Source: Bacteroidota bacterium (lineage in GTDB: Bacteria; Bacteroidota; Bacteroidia; UKL13-3). Taken from it: a stretch of DNA of 64,000 nt. The notes below the pieces were generated by a model that did no database searches, was not told where the DNA came from, and worked only from the letters and a program-made list of their open reading frames with translations. Every line of letters starts with the position of its first letter. Position 1 is the first letter of the stretch. Shown piece after piece: positions 25,531 to 34,519 of the stretch. The DNA is taken from the NCBI GenBank assembly GCA_947464275.1, contig CANHVU010000019.1, positions 1-64,000 on the forward strand, in the 5' to 3' direction. The translations under genes and the position numbers were made by a program.

Positions 25531-27285
25531 ATGTTCAAATTAAAAAATATACAAAATAGGAATTTTTATTACCTGCTGGCACTCATAGCCATTTTAACTT
25601 TTAGTAATTTTATTTATACTGGTTTTTCAACTAACGATGATTACGAGTATTATACAAGGTATTTTACTGATGCCAATGTTTGGAAATCGAGCTATGAGTA
25701 TGCAAAAATGAATGGTAGGTTTTATTTTGCTTTTATGCAGCCACTGTTTAATATTATTATTCCTTACAGTTTTGATTCATTAGTATTAACAAGGATTTTT
25801 AACTTAGTACTTATTTTTTTAGGTGCTATTATTTTTGCTATTAACTTAAAAATCGTTTTTAAAACAAGTAAATACTCTTATTTGTTCGTATTATTCTATT
25901 TGGTTTTTGTAACCATAAAAGGGGGCAATAATCCTATAATTTCCTATCCATTTTATTTTTCTACTTCATGGGTGTTTTTTCAATTAGCTACTTATTTTTT
26001 CATTAAATTTTTAAACGATGATGTGAAAAAGTATAAGTTCTATTCTTTATTTTTTTATTCTTTAGCACTTCTTTTTTATGAAATGTACTTGGTGTATTCA
26101 CTCATGTTTATTGCCATAACTTTTATATTTTACTACAATCTGAATTGGAAAATTTCAGTACTTAATCTGTTTAAAAAGAATAACTTACTTATGTATGCCA
26201 ATATAGTTTACGTAGTAGTGTATTATGCTTTTAAAAAGCAGATTTCTAGCGAATTATATGACGGAGTTAATATTGCTGGAGAATTTAAATTTTACTCATT
26301 TGCTAGGGCCATGTTTTATTTATCAAAAGGCGCCATGCCTTTACATTTATATTTTTCAGGACATGGTGTTTACGATAATTGCTCATATTTACTTGGTGGG
26401 CATGTACAAAGTGTTTTAACGCCCATTTTAAATATAAAAATTGAATGGCTTGTAAAATCAATTTTAGTAGCTACAGGCTTGATGATAATTGCTAAAAAAT
26501 ACAAGGAAACTAATAGTAATTTATTTGATGTAAAACAAAAAATTATGTTGTTTTTATTGTCGTTTGCACTAATTTATGTACCTCATTTTTTGTTGGCGTT
26601 AACTGTTAAGTACCAGTATTATACTAATATGGGAATGGATAACTATATAACTTCTTATTTCAGCAGTTTTATTTTCTTTAGTTGGTTAGTTTTTCTGACA
26701 TATTTAATTCTTTCTATTAAATATGATTTGGTAAAAAATATAGTTTTTGCACTATTTGTTTTTATTGTTTCTGTTAGCTCTATTTTGATTGATTATAGTA
26801 ATTTTCATGCAAAAAAAGATCTGGAGAAAGTGTACGAATTTTTTGAATCAATTGATTATTTGGTTAAAAGCGAAGATTTTAAAGCAATTAAAGATAGTAG
26901 CGTTATTGTTGCTCCCGATTTATTTAAAGTTAACTCTGATATTAGTTATTACAATGTTGGTAATTTTGATATTATGCGTTACGTTAAAGCTAAAACCAAT
27001 AGAACATTTATCTTCTTTAAAGATTCGAGTTTAATTAATACTCCTAACCCCAACAACTACTTTTTAACCTATAAAACCACTAAAAATGGTTATTACTTTT
27101 TAATAACGAAAGCAAATAGTCACGAGACAAAATTGTTTATAAGAAGTACAAAAAGTAAAGAAACAATCAATGTTTTTGATAGAGACTCAGTTTTTTCAGA
27201 TAATATTACCTTAAACAATAAAGAAGGTATGAGTACCATAACATATAAAAAGTTTGACCACAATCGTTTTGTAGTAGCAAATTAG
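25531..27285 (+). CDS. Large polytopic membrane protein in the glycosylation cluster
   Basis: I do not recognise a named family. The 584 residues contain about 10-11 helices (residues 10-430) and a soluble C-terminal domain of about 145 residues. Loop 1 has STNDDYEYYTRYFTDA, an acidic/aromatic stretch like the GT-C donor site, and NGRFYFAFMQPLFN follows. A GT-C-like or GtrII-like glycosyltransferase is the best guess from topology and location. It is divergent from the GT2 at 24738-25445. Confidence 0.6.
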   Translation: MFKLKNIQNRNFYYLLALIAILTFSNFIYTGFSTNDDYEYYTRYFTDANVWKSSYEYAKMNGRFYFAFMQPLFNIIIPYSFDSLVLTRIFNLVLIFLGAIIFAINLKIVFKTSKYSYLFVLFYLVFVTIKGGNNPIISYPFYFSTSWVFFQLATYFFIKFLNDDVKKYKFYSLFFYSLALLFYEMYLVYSLMFIAITFIFYYNLNWKISVLNLFKKNNLLMYANIVYVVVYYAFKKQISSELYDGVNIAGEFKFYSFARAMFYLSKGAMPLHLYFSGHGVYDNCSYLLGGHVQSVLTPILNIKIEWLVKSILVATGLMIIAKKYKETNSNLFDVKQKIMLFLLSFALIYVPHFLLALTVKYQYYTNMGMDNYITSYFSSFIFFSWLVFLTYLILSIKYDLVKNIVFALFVFIVSVSSILIDYSNFHAKKDLEKVYEFFESIDYLVKSEDFKAIKDSSVIVAPDLFKVNSDISYYNVGNFDIMRYVKAKTNRTFIFFKDSSLINTPNPNNYFLTYKTTKNGYYFLITKANSHETKLFIRSTKSKETINVFDRDSVFSDNITLNNKEGMSTITYKKFDHNRFVVAN

Positions 27286-27297
27286 GATATTTATTTG

Positions 27298-29382
27298 TTA
27301 TTCTTCTTCTCCTTGATTAGGGATTTCCAAAATTCCTGTTTCATCTATAATAATGCTATCGTTAATCATAGAATCATTTTTAATAATATAGGTTTTAGCT
27401 GGTCCTGTAATGTTAATTTTATAGGTTAGTCCAATTGTATCTTCGGGTAAGATCAGGCTTCGAGCCACCATTTTATTGGTGATAAACTTAAACGAACGTT
27501 CCATGTAAGCGCGCATGCTGCCATCTTTTTCAAATTTGTACATAAATCCTTTAGGACTAGGCACTATACTTGCCAAGTATAAAGCTTCGTTAAGGCTAAG
27601 TTCGGCTGGTGATTTTTGGAAATAAAATCTTGATGCTTCGCCAATTCCATATACGTTTGGTCCCCATTCTATGAGGTTTAAATACACCTCAAACATACGC
27701 TCTTTCGAAACGATGTAATTGTTCTCTAACATATAAACCAATAAAATTTCTTCAAGCTTACGAGCCATTGTTTTTTCGCGTGTAAGAAACACGTTTTTTA
27801 TCAATTGCATGCTAATGGTACTTGCGCCTCTGGCAAATTTTCCAGTTCTAATATTTTTAGCAATTGATTGGCGGAAAGCCTCATTTACAAATCCTCTGTG
27901 ATACATAAACGATGGATCTTCGGTAGTTAAAATGGCTTTTTTTACAAATGGCGAAATATTTTCGTAGTTAACAAAATTTGGGTTTTCGGGCCCAACTATA
28001 AATGAGCGCATGGCTCTTCCTTTTTCGTATGGCGTGTGCATAAAACTTTCGTTTAGTTTAGCCAAATTTGCTGCACCATATCTGGTAATATGTAAGTTGT
28101 CTTTATCAATATTACTCTCAAAAACCATTTCGTCTGGTTTATGAATATCCAAGTTAAAGTCTAATCTATAAGTAAAACTTCCACTTGCTTCCATGCCTTG
28201 AATATGGCTAAATAAAGCGGCAGGTAATGAATTAATAAAATCTTGAGCAGGCGTTTTATCGGTTTGCACGCTCATGGTAACTATGTATTTATTAAAGAAT
28301 TTATAAAAACTATTGACCTTGTTACGAGGAGCACGTTTTTCTGTATTTTGTTCTTCGGAGCGTTCGCTTAGCCTCAAGTAGGGGTGAAACTTTGTTTTGT
28401 TAAATGTAACCACAGTAGAGCTATCAAGTGATATGAAATTTGGTCCAAATAAAAATTTATACTTGGCATCAGCATGGTTAATTATTACATCGGTTTTGGC
28501 TATGCGTATATGGTTTAGCATAAAACTATCAATAGAAGCTGCGCCAGTAATATTTAACATGTCGTCATCAAAATCAAATCCATCCAACTGAAACCTAATA
28601 GAGTTAAAGCCAGTTTTTAAACCAATTTTTTCGTAGAGATAGGGAATTTGAACAGTAACAGAATCGGTGCGAGTAAAGTTCAAATCGGCCTGGCGTTTTT
28701 TAGGATTGGCTGTTCCGTTTATTTGCCATTGCTGAATGGCATTATTACTGTTTACGGTAATATAACTATCAAATACCTGTTTGTTTAGCGATAGTTTGGT
28801 TAAGTTGAATGATACATTTTTATCATCATCTTTTATGCGTAAGTCAAAGTTTTCAATTAACACCTCGCTGGGCACTTGTGCAAATAACCTCGACATTAGT
28901 TTATAAACCACTTTGGCATAGTTTATATCTGTTTTTGGTTTTTCAATTTGTTCTATTGTATCTTGTAGAGTACTGTCTTTTTTGCTTAAAAAATCTTGAA
29001 AGTTTTTATACTCACCTTGTTTTACCAATTGAATATAACCTTGTTTTAAACCAATATCCTGTATCCTAACATCGGCTATAAGTAAATACCAAAACCTAAC
29101 ACTGGCAGTAAAATAATCAATGCTAATCAATGTATCACCAGTTTGTGGTACCAATGTTATTTTCGATAATTCAATACCGCTAATGCCTTTAAACGATGCA
29201 TTATCAATTTTTAAATCAGCATTGTATTCGGTTTTAAATTTAGCTGAAACCTTATTGATGGCTTTATTTAAGAAATAGCCTCGTAATAGAAAAAATGCCA
29301 CAATTACAATGGTCAATAGTGCTCCAACTATTTTAAAGAATGGTTTTAGAAATGCTTTGATATTAATATTTTTTACTTGCAC
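27298..29382 (-). CDS. GT51 peptidoglycan transglycosylase with AsmA-like N-terminal region
   Basis: This 694-residue protein is anchored by one N-terminal helix (about 14-36). Residues about 40-430 are a beta-rich region that resembles AsmA/bridge-like repeats. The C-terminal part holds a GT51 domain with the catalytic ILTTEDPSFMYHRGF (about 479-493), then RGASTISMQLIKNVFL and YLNLIEWGPNVYGIGEA. No transpeptidase domain follows, so it is a monofunctional glycan polymerase. Translation starts at GTG (29380-29382). The fusion of a long beta region to GT51 occurs in Bacteroidota. Its role in peptidoglycan synthesis is inferred from the GT51 motifs. Confidence 0.85.
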   Translation of the reverse strand: MQVKNINIKAFLKPFFKIVGALLTIVIVAFFLLRGYFLNKAINKVSAKFKTEYNADLKIDNASFKGISGIELSKITLVPQTGDTLISIDYFTASVRFWYLLIADVRIQDIGLKQGYIQLVKQGEYKNFQDFLSKKDSTLQDTIEQIEKPKTDINYAKVVYKLMSRLFAQVPSEVLIENFDLRIKDDDKNVSFNLTKLSLNKQVFDSYITVNSNNAIQQWQINGTANPKKRQADLNFTRTDSVTVQIPYLYEKIGLKTGFNSIRFQLDGFDFDDDMLNITGAASIDSFMLNHIRIAKTDVIINHADAKYKFLFGPNFISLDSSTVVTFNKTKFHPYLRLSERSEEQNTEKRAPRNKVNSFYKFFNKYIVTMSVQTDKTPAQDFINSLPAALFSHIQGMEASGSFTYRLDFNLDIHKPDEMVFESNIDKDNLHITRYGAANLAKLNESFMHTPYEKGRAMRSFIVGPENPNFVNYENISPFVKKAILTTEDPSFMYHRGFVNEAFRQSIAKNIRTGKFARGASTISMQLIKNVFLTREKTMARKLEEILLVYMLENNYIVSKERMFEVYLNLIEWGPNVYGIGEASRFYFQKSPAELSLNEALYLASIVPSPKGFMYKFEKDGSMRAYMERSFKFITNKMVARSLILPEDTIGLTYKINITGPAKTYIIKNDSMINDSIIIDETGILEIPNQGEEE

Positions 29383-29411
29383 AGGGTATGTAATTGTAAT
29401 AGGCTAAAATG

Positions 29412-29451
29412 AAAAATAGCAATGATTCTTTGTGTTTAAGAATCATTGCTA
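29412..29451 (-). terminator. Terminator after frr
   Basis: A perfect 14-bp stem (29417-29430 with 29438-29451) has a 7-base loop. Read on the minus strand it is followed by TTTTTC. It lies 28 bases after the frr stop and separates frr from the GT51 gene. Confidence 0.88.
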
Positions 29452-29479
29452 AATAAAAAATAAGTAATAATAATTACTC

Positions 29480-30046
29480 TTAAACGTGCATAATTTCAGC
29501 TTCTTTAATAGCTAAAAGGTCGTCAATTTTTTTGATGTAAGCATCAGTTGTTTTTTGAACTCCAGCTTCAGCAGTTTTAGCTTCGTCTTCAGGTAAACCA
29601 TCTTTTTGTAACTTTTTAATGGTTTCGTTGGTTTCTTTTCTAATATTTCTAACAGCTACTTTAGCATTCTCTGATTCGCCTTTAGCCTTTTTAGCAATTT
29701 CTCTTCTTCTTTCTTCAGTTAATGGTGGTAAAGTTATGCGAATAATGGTTCCATCGTTTGTTGGATTAAAGCCTAAGTTTGAAATTATAATTCCTTTTTC
29801 AATGGCTTGGAATAAATTTTTCTCCCAAGGTTGAATGGTAATTGTTTTGGCATCAGGGGTACTAATATTGGCCACCTGGCTAACTGGTACCAACGAACCA
29901 TAATATTCCACTTTTACTGCATCTATCATACTTGGGTGCGATTTTCCAGCACGAATTTTTGTAAACTCGCTTGTTGCATGGTCAATTGCAGCATCCATCA
30001 TTTGCTTTAAATTATCTAATACTGGTTTTAAACGTGGGTCGCTCAT
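29480..30046 (-). CDS. frr: Ribosome recycling factor
   Basis: RRF splits the post-termination ribosome together with EF-G. The 188 residues fit the family length and pattern (IRAGKSHPSMIDAVKVEYYG, then TITIQPWEKNLFQAIEKGI and IRITLPPLTEERRREIAKKAK). The usual partner pyrH is not adjacent; upstream lies a GT2 gene on the same strand. Confidence 0.96.
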   Translation of the reverse strand: MSDPRLKPVLDNLKQMMDAAIDHATSEFTKIRAGKSHPSMIDAVKVEYYGSLVPVSQVANISTPDAKTITIQPWEKNLFQAIEKGIIISNLGFNPTNDGTIIRITLPPLTEERRREIAKKAKGESENAKVAVRNIRKETNETIKKLQKDGLPEDEAKTAEAGVQKTTDAYIKKIDDLLAIKEAEIMHV

Positions 30047-30116
30047 ATTATTTTATAATTAGGTTATTGAAAAATTGTGTTTTTAAATCAGTCGCAAAAT
30101 AACATTTTAAAACAAT

Positions 30117-31052
30117 TTAAAAATTTACTTTATGCGCAATTATATAATCTGGTCTGCCTTTTACTTCATCAAAAATATTGGCAATATACTGGGCTACTAA
30201 GCCAATGGTTAACAATTGAATACCTCCAAAGAATATCACAATGGTAAGCGTACTTGCCCATCCGGCCACAGCTTTATTGCTAAAAAAATAGCCATAAAGA
30301 ATATAAATTAACAAAGCCAAAGCAATTATTGTACTGAAAAATCCAATTTGAATGGCCAATTTCAATGGTTTTTTTGAAAAATACATAATGCCATTTAAGG
30401 CAAAACGAATCATTTTTTTTAAAGGATATTTGGTTTCACCTTCAAGGCGTTCATCTCGTTCGTAGTAAAATGGAATTTGTACAAAACCAATCCAACTAAT
30501 TAAACCTCTAACAAATTTATTTTTTTCGCCTAATTTTTTAAACTCATTAATGATGTTTTTGTCAATTAACCTAAAGTCACCTGTATCAAGTGGAATAGGC
30601 ACTTCGCTTAATTTATCCATTAATTTATAAAAATATTTGGCTGTAATTTTTTTAAATAGAGTTTCACCTTTACGAGTTTTTCTTACGCAATAAATTGCGT
30701 TGCAATTGGATGAATTGTATAATTCCAACATTTCACCAAAAAGTTCGGGTGGATCTTGCAAATCGGCATCAATTATGATTGCCAAATCTGTTTCAGTATT
30801 GTTTATTCCTGCAGTTACTGCTGCCTGATGACCAAAATTTCTAGAAAAATGAATTACCTTGACATTTGAATTTTGACTTGCAATAATATTTAGTTTGTCA
30901 GCTGTTTTATCTTTGCTACCATCATTTATAAAAATTATACTCGATTCATAATAAGAAAGCTTTTCAAGCACAGTATTAACCCTTTGATAGGTTTTCTCAA
31001 TCAATAATTCTTCATTATAACACGGAATAATTATGGTTAATGTTTGTGGCAT
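30117..31052 (-). CDS. Glycosyltransferase family 2, GtrB-like, membrane-anchored
   Basis: This 311-residue enzyme has an N-terminal GT-A domain (LTIIIPCYNEELLIEKT, INDGSKDKT, IDADLQDPPEL) and two C-terminal helices (about 232-255 and 264-290). This is the layout of GtrB/ArnC-type polyprenyl-phosphate glucosyl or arabinosyl transferases. HFSRNFGHQAAVTAGI is typical of the family. Such enzymes make undecaprenyl-phosphate sugars that GT-C enzymes use, so it could serve the island at 17021-27285, which is about 3 kb away. It is upstream of frr on the same strand, 70 bases apart. Confidence 0.9.
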   Translation of the reverse strand: MPQTLTIIIPCYNEELLIEKTYQRVNTVLEKLSYYESSIIFINDGSKDKTADKLNIIASQNSNVKVIHFSRNFGHQAAVTAGINNTETDLAIIIDADLQDPPELFGEMLELYNSSNCNAIYCVRKTRKGETLFKKITAKYFYKLMDKLSEVPIPLDTGDFRLIDKNIINEFKKLGEKNKFVRGLISWIGFVQIPFYYERDERLEGETKYPLKKMIRFALNGIMYFSKKPLKLAIQIGFFSTIIALALLIYILYGYFFSNKAVAGWASTLTIVIFFGGIQLLTIGLVAQYIANIFDEVKGRPDYIIAHKVNF

Positions 31053-31208
31053 GAATTGTAAATTACGAATAATGAATTACGAGTTATTAATTAAGAATTA
31101 TGGTAGCTGAACAAAACTCGAAGAACATAAGCCGAAGCATGAATTTAAAAAACTATAAACTGGCAACTAAGTACTGAAAACTAAGTACTAAGAACTAAAA
31201 ACTATGTG
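31053..31208. repeat. Low-complexity direct-repeat region
   Basis: Between the GtrB-like gene and the DUF2147 gene lie short repeated units: AATTACGA-like units around 31060-31085 and two copies of AACTAAGTACT (31165-31175 and 31179-31189), followed by AGAACTAAAAACT. It looks like slippage-prone intergenic sequence. It codes for nothing I can support. Confidence 0.6.
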
Positions 31209-31658
31209 CTACTTTTTTAATTCTAGTTTTTTCCAAGTATCTGTTCTGCCAAACATACTTACACCAATAAAGCCTCTAATCTCCATGGTGTTTTTATCGG
31301 CTAAATTAATTTTACACTTATATGTTTTACCACTTTCGGGGTCATAAATAGTTCCTTCATCCCAAACATTATCACCCTTGTATTCAAATCCACCAACCAA
31401 TTGTAATCCTAAAATTGGTTTAATTTGTTTTGCAGGATCTTCATTATTTACATCCAATTTAGGTTTTCCTTCAGTATTTAAAGGTTCTTTTAACCATACA
31501 ATTCTACCAAAATAATAGTTTCCTACTTTCGTTATTTTAACTCTTGCTTTTCCGTTTCCTGTTTCCCATACACCTAAAATATCATCCGCACTTTGTTGTG
31601 CTTTGCAATTGTATAAGATTGATAATAAGCTAAATAAAGTAATTAGAATTTTTTTCAT
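31209..31658 (-). CDS. DUF2147 domain secreted protein
   Basis: This 149-residue protein has a signal peptide (about 1-20, cleavage near CKAQQ). A DUF2147 domain follows: ILGVWETGNGKARVKITKVGN, then GRIVWLKEP, YDPESGKTYKCKI and MEIRGFIGVSMFGRTDTWKK. DUF2147 is a small beta-barrel-like family of unknown function, common in Bacteroidota and Proteobacteria. It stands alone, with a T9SS protein gene upstream on the same strand. Confidence 0.88.
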   Translation of the reverse strand: MKKILITLFSLLSILYNCKAQQSADDILGVWETGNGKARVKITKVGNYYFGRIVWLKEPLNTEGKPKLDVNNEDPAKQIKPILGLQLVGGFEYKGDNVWDEGTIYDPESGKTYKCKINLADKNTMEIRGFIGVSMFGRTDTWKKLELKK

Positions 31659-31727
31659 GTTTTTCTTTTTTATTTATTGCAATTAGCAAAAATTTTAATT
31701 CAAAAAAAAGTAGTTTTTTTTGATAAT

Positions 31728-31767
31728 AAAAAAGCCCATTTAACTTAATGTCAAACGGGCTTTTTTT
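31728..31767 (-). terminator. Terminator after the 888-residue T9SS protein gene
   Basis: AAAAAAGCCC (31728-31737) pairs with GGGCTTTTTT (31757-31766). The stem can extend inward by TTT/AAA beyond one mismatch. Both sides have T/A runs; it lies 17 bases after the stop of the minus-strand gene at 31784-34450. Confidence 0.82.
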
Positions 31768-31783
31768 ATGGGTTAAAATAGTA

Positions 31784-34450
31784 TTATTTACCAGAAACAA
31801 TAAACTTAACAGTTTGCTTCATATTATTATTACTTAAATTTAAGAAATAAACGCCATTGTTTAGTTGGCTAATATTTAACTGCTCGTTAAAGTTTTTAGT
31901 TGTGATGGTTTGTTTCACAACTTCTTTACCTAACATATCATAAATTACCAAATTGGCAGGTAATTGGCTGATATTTTCAATGCTGATGTTTAATTCATTG
32001 AATGCAGGAGAAGGGTAAACTTTAATGGTATTATTCAAAGCACTCATGTTTTTAACACTGGTATTTCTTGTTACAATTACTGTTCTAACTTGGGTAGCTT
32101 TATTACCTGCTAAATCCGAAACGGAATAAGTAATGATATATGTACCAATTTTACTTGTATCTAAAGTACTAAGTTTAGTAATCTTGTTGGTAATATTACC
32201 ATCTACATTGTCAGTTGCAGTTGCACCTGGATCAGTGTATGATTTATTTTGCATTACAGTATCAGGATTGTTGCCCAACAAAGTAATAATTGGTTTAATT
32301 GTATCAGGTGCAATAACATTAATAGTTCTTACTATCGAATCAATATTGCCTGCTTTATCGTTAACAGCATAAGCTACATAGTAAATACCAGCAACTTTAT
32401 TATTTACTGTTCCAGAAGTTCTAATTTTCGAGGTAATATTACCATCTTTATCGTCCGTTGCAGTAGCACCTAATTCATTGTATGCACTATCTTTTTTTAT
32501 GTTAATAGTAGCAGCACCATTCAAGGTAATAACTGGCTTAATGGTATCAATATTAGAAAAGTCTGCATCATTTGCATCGCGAGGAATTAATTTAAAGTTC
32601 CCATTTGCAAAGTACATAGGTCCTTGAATAAAATTCATTTTCATGCCTACATAAACTAAGTTGTTAAAGTTCTTAAAGTTAGCATTATAATCATCAACTC
32701 TAAATGTTGATCCACCGTTTCTACTTATACCAAATTCACCAAAAGCACCAGTTGGTTCGTCAGGATTTTTACTTGAAACTGTTAAACTATCAAATTTAAC
32801 TAAAACACCTTCCCATTTACGACTATAACTTGAATTTCCTAAAGCAAATGAATCTATAGATAATGAAGTTTCGAACGCAGGTAATGGATTACCAGATGAA
32901 ATAACTGTACTCAATATGTTATTTAAGGTAGTTATTCCAAATGATTCTCTAACAGTTGCTCTTGTAATCAATACTGAATCTCCTACATTCCATTTAGCAG
33001 TACTATCAGCACCTGAATTTCTCGCAACAAAAATAGCAGAGTTTGCACCATTTCCTTGTTGTATGGTTATTAAACCACCAAATCCTTTACCTGTTACAAT
33101 TCCATGAACATTAATATTTAACAAAGAATCACCATTCCAAACTGTTGCTCCGTTTGGTAATGAGCTATATTGTAATGTGCTAATTTTATCTATACCATTT
33201 GGACCAGTAATATAATATCTATTTCCAATATTAAATGGATCAGGAACTAATGTAGTTCTATTTTTTTTATCAATAGCACTTACCCAATAGCTCATTTCGC
33301 ATTCAGCATTGGTTGGTGGAATTTGAGCTAAATAATAATTAGGAAAAGAAGGAACTGGTGTTAATCCAACTGAATCCATTGTATTTGTTATTGAGTTTTT
33401 AAAATATACTTGACTTGATGATAATGTAGTATCACCAACTGTAATTTCAAAAATTAATTTTGTAGTATCACTTGATTTTATAGTAGTTGGGTTTTTGCTT
33501 ATAAATTTAATTGAAGGAGGGCAAGCAGTACAAATTTTATAATCACTAGGATATAAAGGAGCAATTCCATAACGGTTTATGCCATTAACTGTGTATTCAG
33601 TAATAATTCCTTGCAAAAATTCTAATCTAGTTCCAATTGGTGGAGCATTAAATCTATTTGGATTAACAGTATTCAATCCAGTTGAATCGCCATTGCCATC
33701 TCTGCGGTAATAAGCTGAAAAATCTCTAATATCAATTACATTTCCATTATCATCAATAACACTCCAAGTTGATCTATTTCCACTAACAGATGATTCATAA
33801 ACTGTAACATTTCTTAACCTTACCAATGTACCTTCTAAAGCCTCACCAGTAAATTTTTGTTGCACTCTGCTTGAATTAGGATTACCCAACATTAATTGGT
33901 CTGCGGTTATTTCATTATAAACTAATGTATCAGGAGTTAAACTCAATTGCTCCACACCATTTTCCCAATTAGCGTTACTTCTTATTAAATTAATTTGTGT
34001 TTCTCCGTCCTGAAATTCCCTTATTACACCTGTAACTCTTACTTTATATCCTACCACAAAATTATCGTAGAATTTAGTTTCAGCTAAAAGATTTGCTAAT
34101 GTTGTACCTGTTCCTGAAGGTTCACACATAATTTGGACTCCACTCCAAGGTCCTCCGCCTTTTTTTTGTAGAAAAGAAGCTTTTCTATTAGCAGATAATC
34201 CATAAGCCTTAGGATTAAAAACTACTATTCCTTCTATTCGTACCGTATCTTTGTAAATGGTATCTTTAAAGGTGGGTGTCGTATAATCTGGTCTGGTAAC
34301 AGTGCCTCTATTAGAATTTATAGTAGGAATTGCTAAACGTGTAGGGTTTACATACTGAACAGTATCAGTTGGAATAATTGGATAAGGATTTTGCGCATTG
34401 GCAATTAATCCACCCAATATGGTTGTGATTAGTAGAATTGTTTTTTTCAT
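31784..34450 (-). CDS. Large secreted T9SS type A protein with two DUF5011-type Ig-like domains
   Basis: This 888-residue protein starts with a signal peptide (about 1-19, then QNPYPIIPTDTV). Residues about 60-310 look like a pair of OB-fold-like modules (YKVRVTGVIREFQDGETQINL). A further beta region follows. Two Ig-like repeats near 638-795 share DTIKP-ITL, the GATATDD/GATATDN motif and KAGNIDSIVRT-like strands. The C-terminal 80 residues (IKVYPSPAFNELNISIE, then GVYFLNLSNNNMKQTVKFIV) form a T9SS type A sorting domain. It should be secreted by the Gld machinery at 58750-63250. The OB-like region resembles those of surface nuclease-associated proteins, but no catalytic site was seen. Confidence 0.85.
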   Translation of the reverse strand: MKKTILLITTILGGLIANAQNPYPIIPTDTVQYVNPTRLAIPTINSNRGTVTRPDYTTPTFKDTIYKDTVRIEGIVVFNPKAYGLSANRKASFLQKKGGGPWSGVQIMCEPSGTGTTLANLLAETKFYDNFVVGYKVRVTGVIREFQDGETQINLIRSNANWENGVEQLSLTPDTLVYNEITADQLMLGNPNSSRVQQKFTGEALEGTLVRLRNVTVYESSVSGNRSTWSVIDDNGNVIDIRDFSAYYRRDGNGDSTGLNTVNPNRFNAPPIGTRLEFLQGIITEYTVNGINRYGIAPLYPSDYKICTACPPSIKFISKNPTTIKSSDTTKLIFEITVGDTTLSSSQVYFKNSITNTMDSVGLTPVPSFPNYYLAQIPPTNAECEMSYWVSAIDKKNRTTLVPDPFNIGNRYYITGPNGIDKISTLQYSSLPNGATVWNGDSLLNINVHGIVTGKGFGGLITIQQGNGANSAIFVARNSGADSTAKWNVGDSVLITRATVRESFGITTLNNILSTVISSGNPLPAFETSLSIDSFALGNSSYSRKWEGVLVKFDSLTVSSKNPDEPTGAFGEFGISRNGGSTFRVDDYNANFKNFNNLVYVGMKMNFIQGPMYFANGNFKLIPRDANDADFSNIDTIKPVITLNGAATINIKKDSAYNELGATATDDKDGNITSKIRTSGTVNNKVAGIYYVAYAVNDKAGNIDSIVRTINVIAPDTIKPIITLLGNNPDTVMQNKSYTDPGATATDNVDGNITNKITKLSTLDTSKIGTYIITYSVSDLAGNKATQVRTVIVTRNTSVKNMSALNNTIKVYPSPAFNELNISIENISQLPANLVIYDMLGKEVVKQTITTKNFNEQLNISQLNNGVYFLNLSNNNMKQTVKFIVSGK

Positions 34451-34519
34451 TATATTATTTGTTTATTTAGTTTATTATTTTCGGTTGTTGAGTTTGTCCT
34501 ATAGCTATAGAACGATGTA

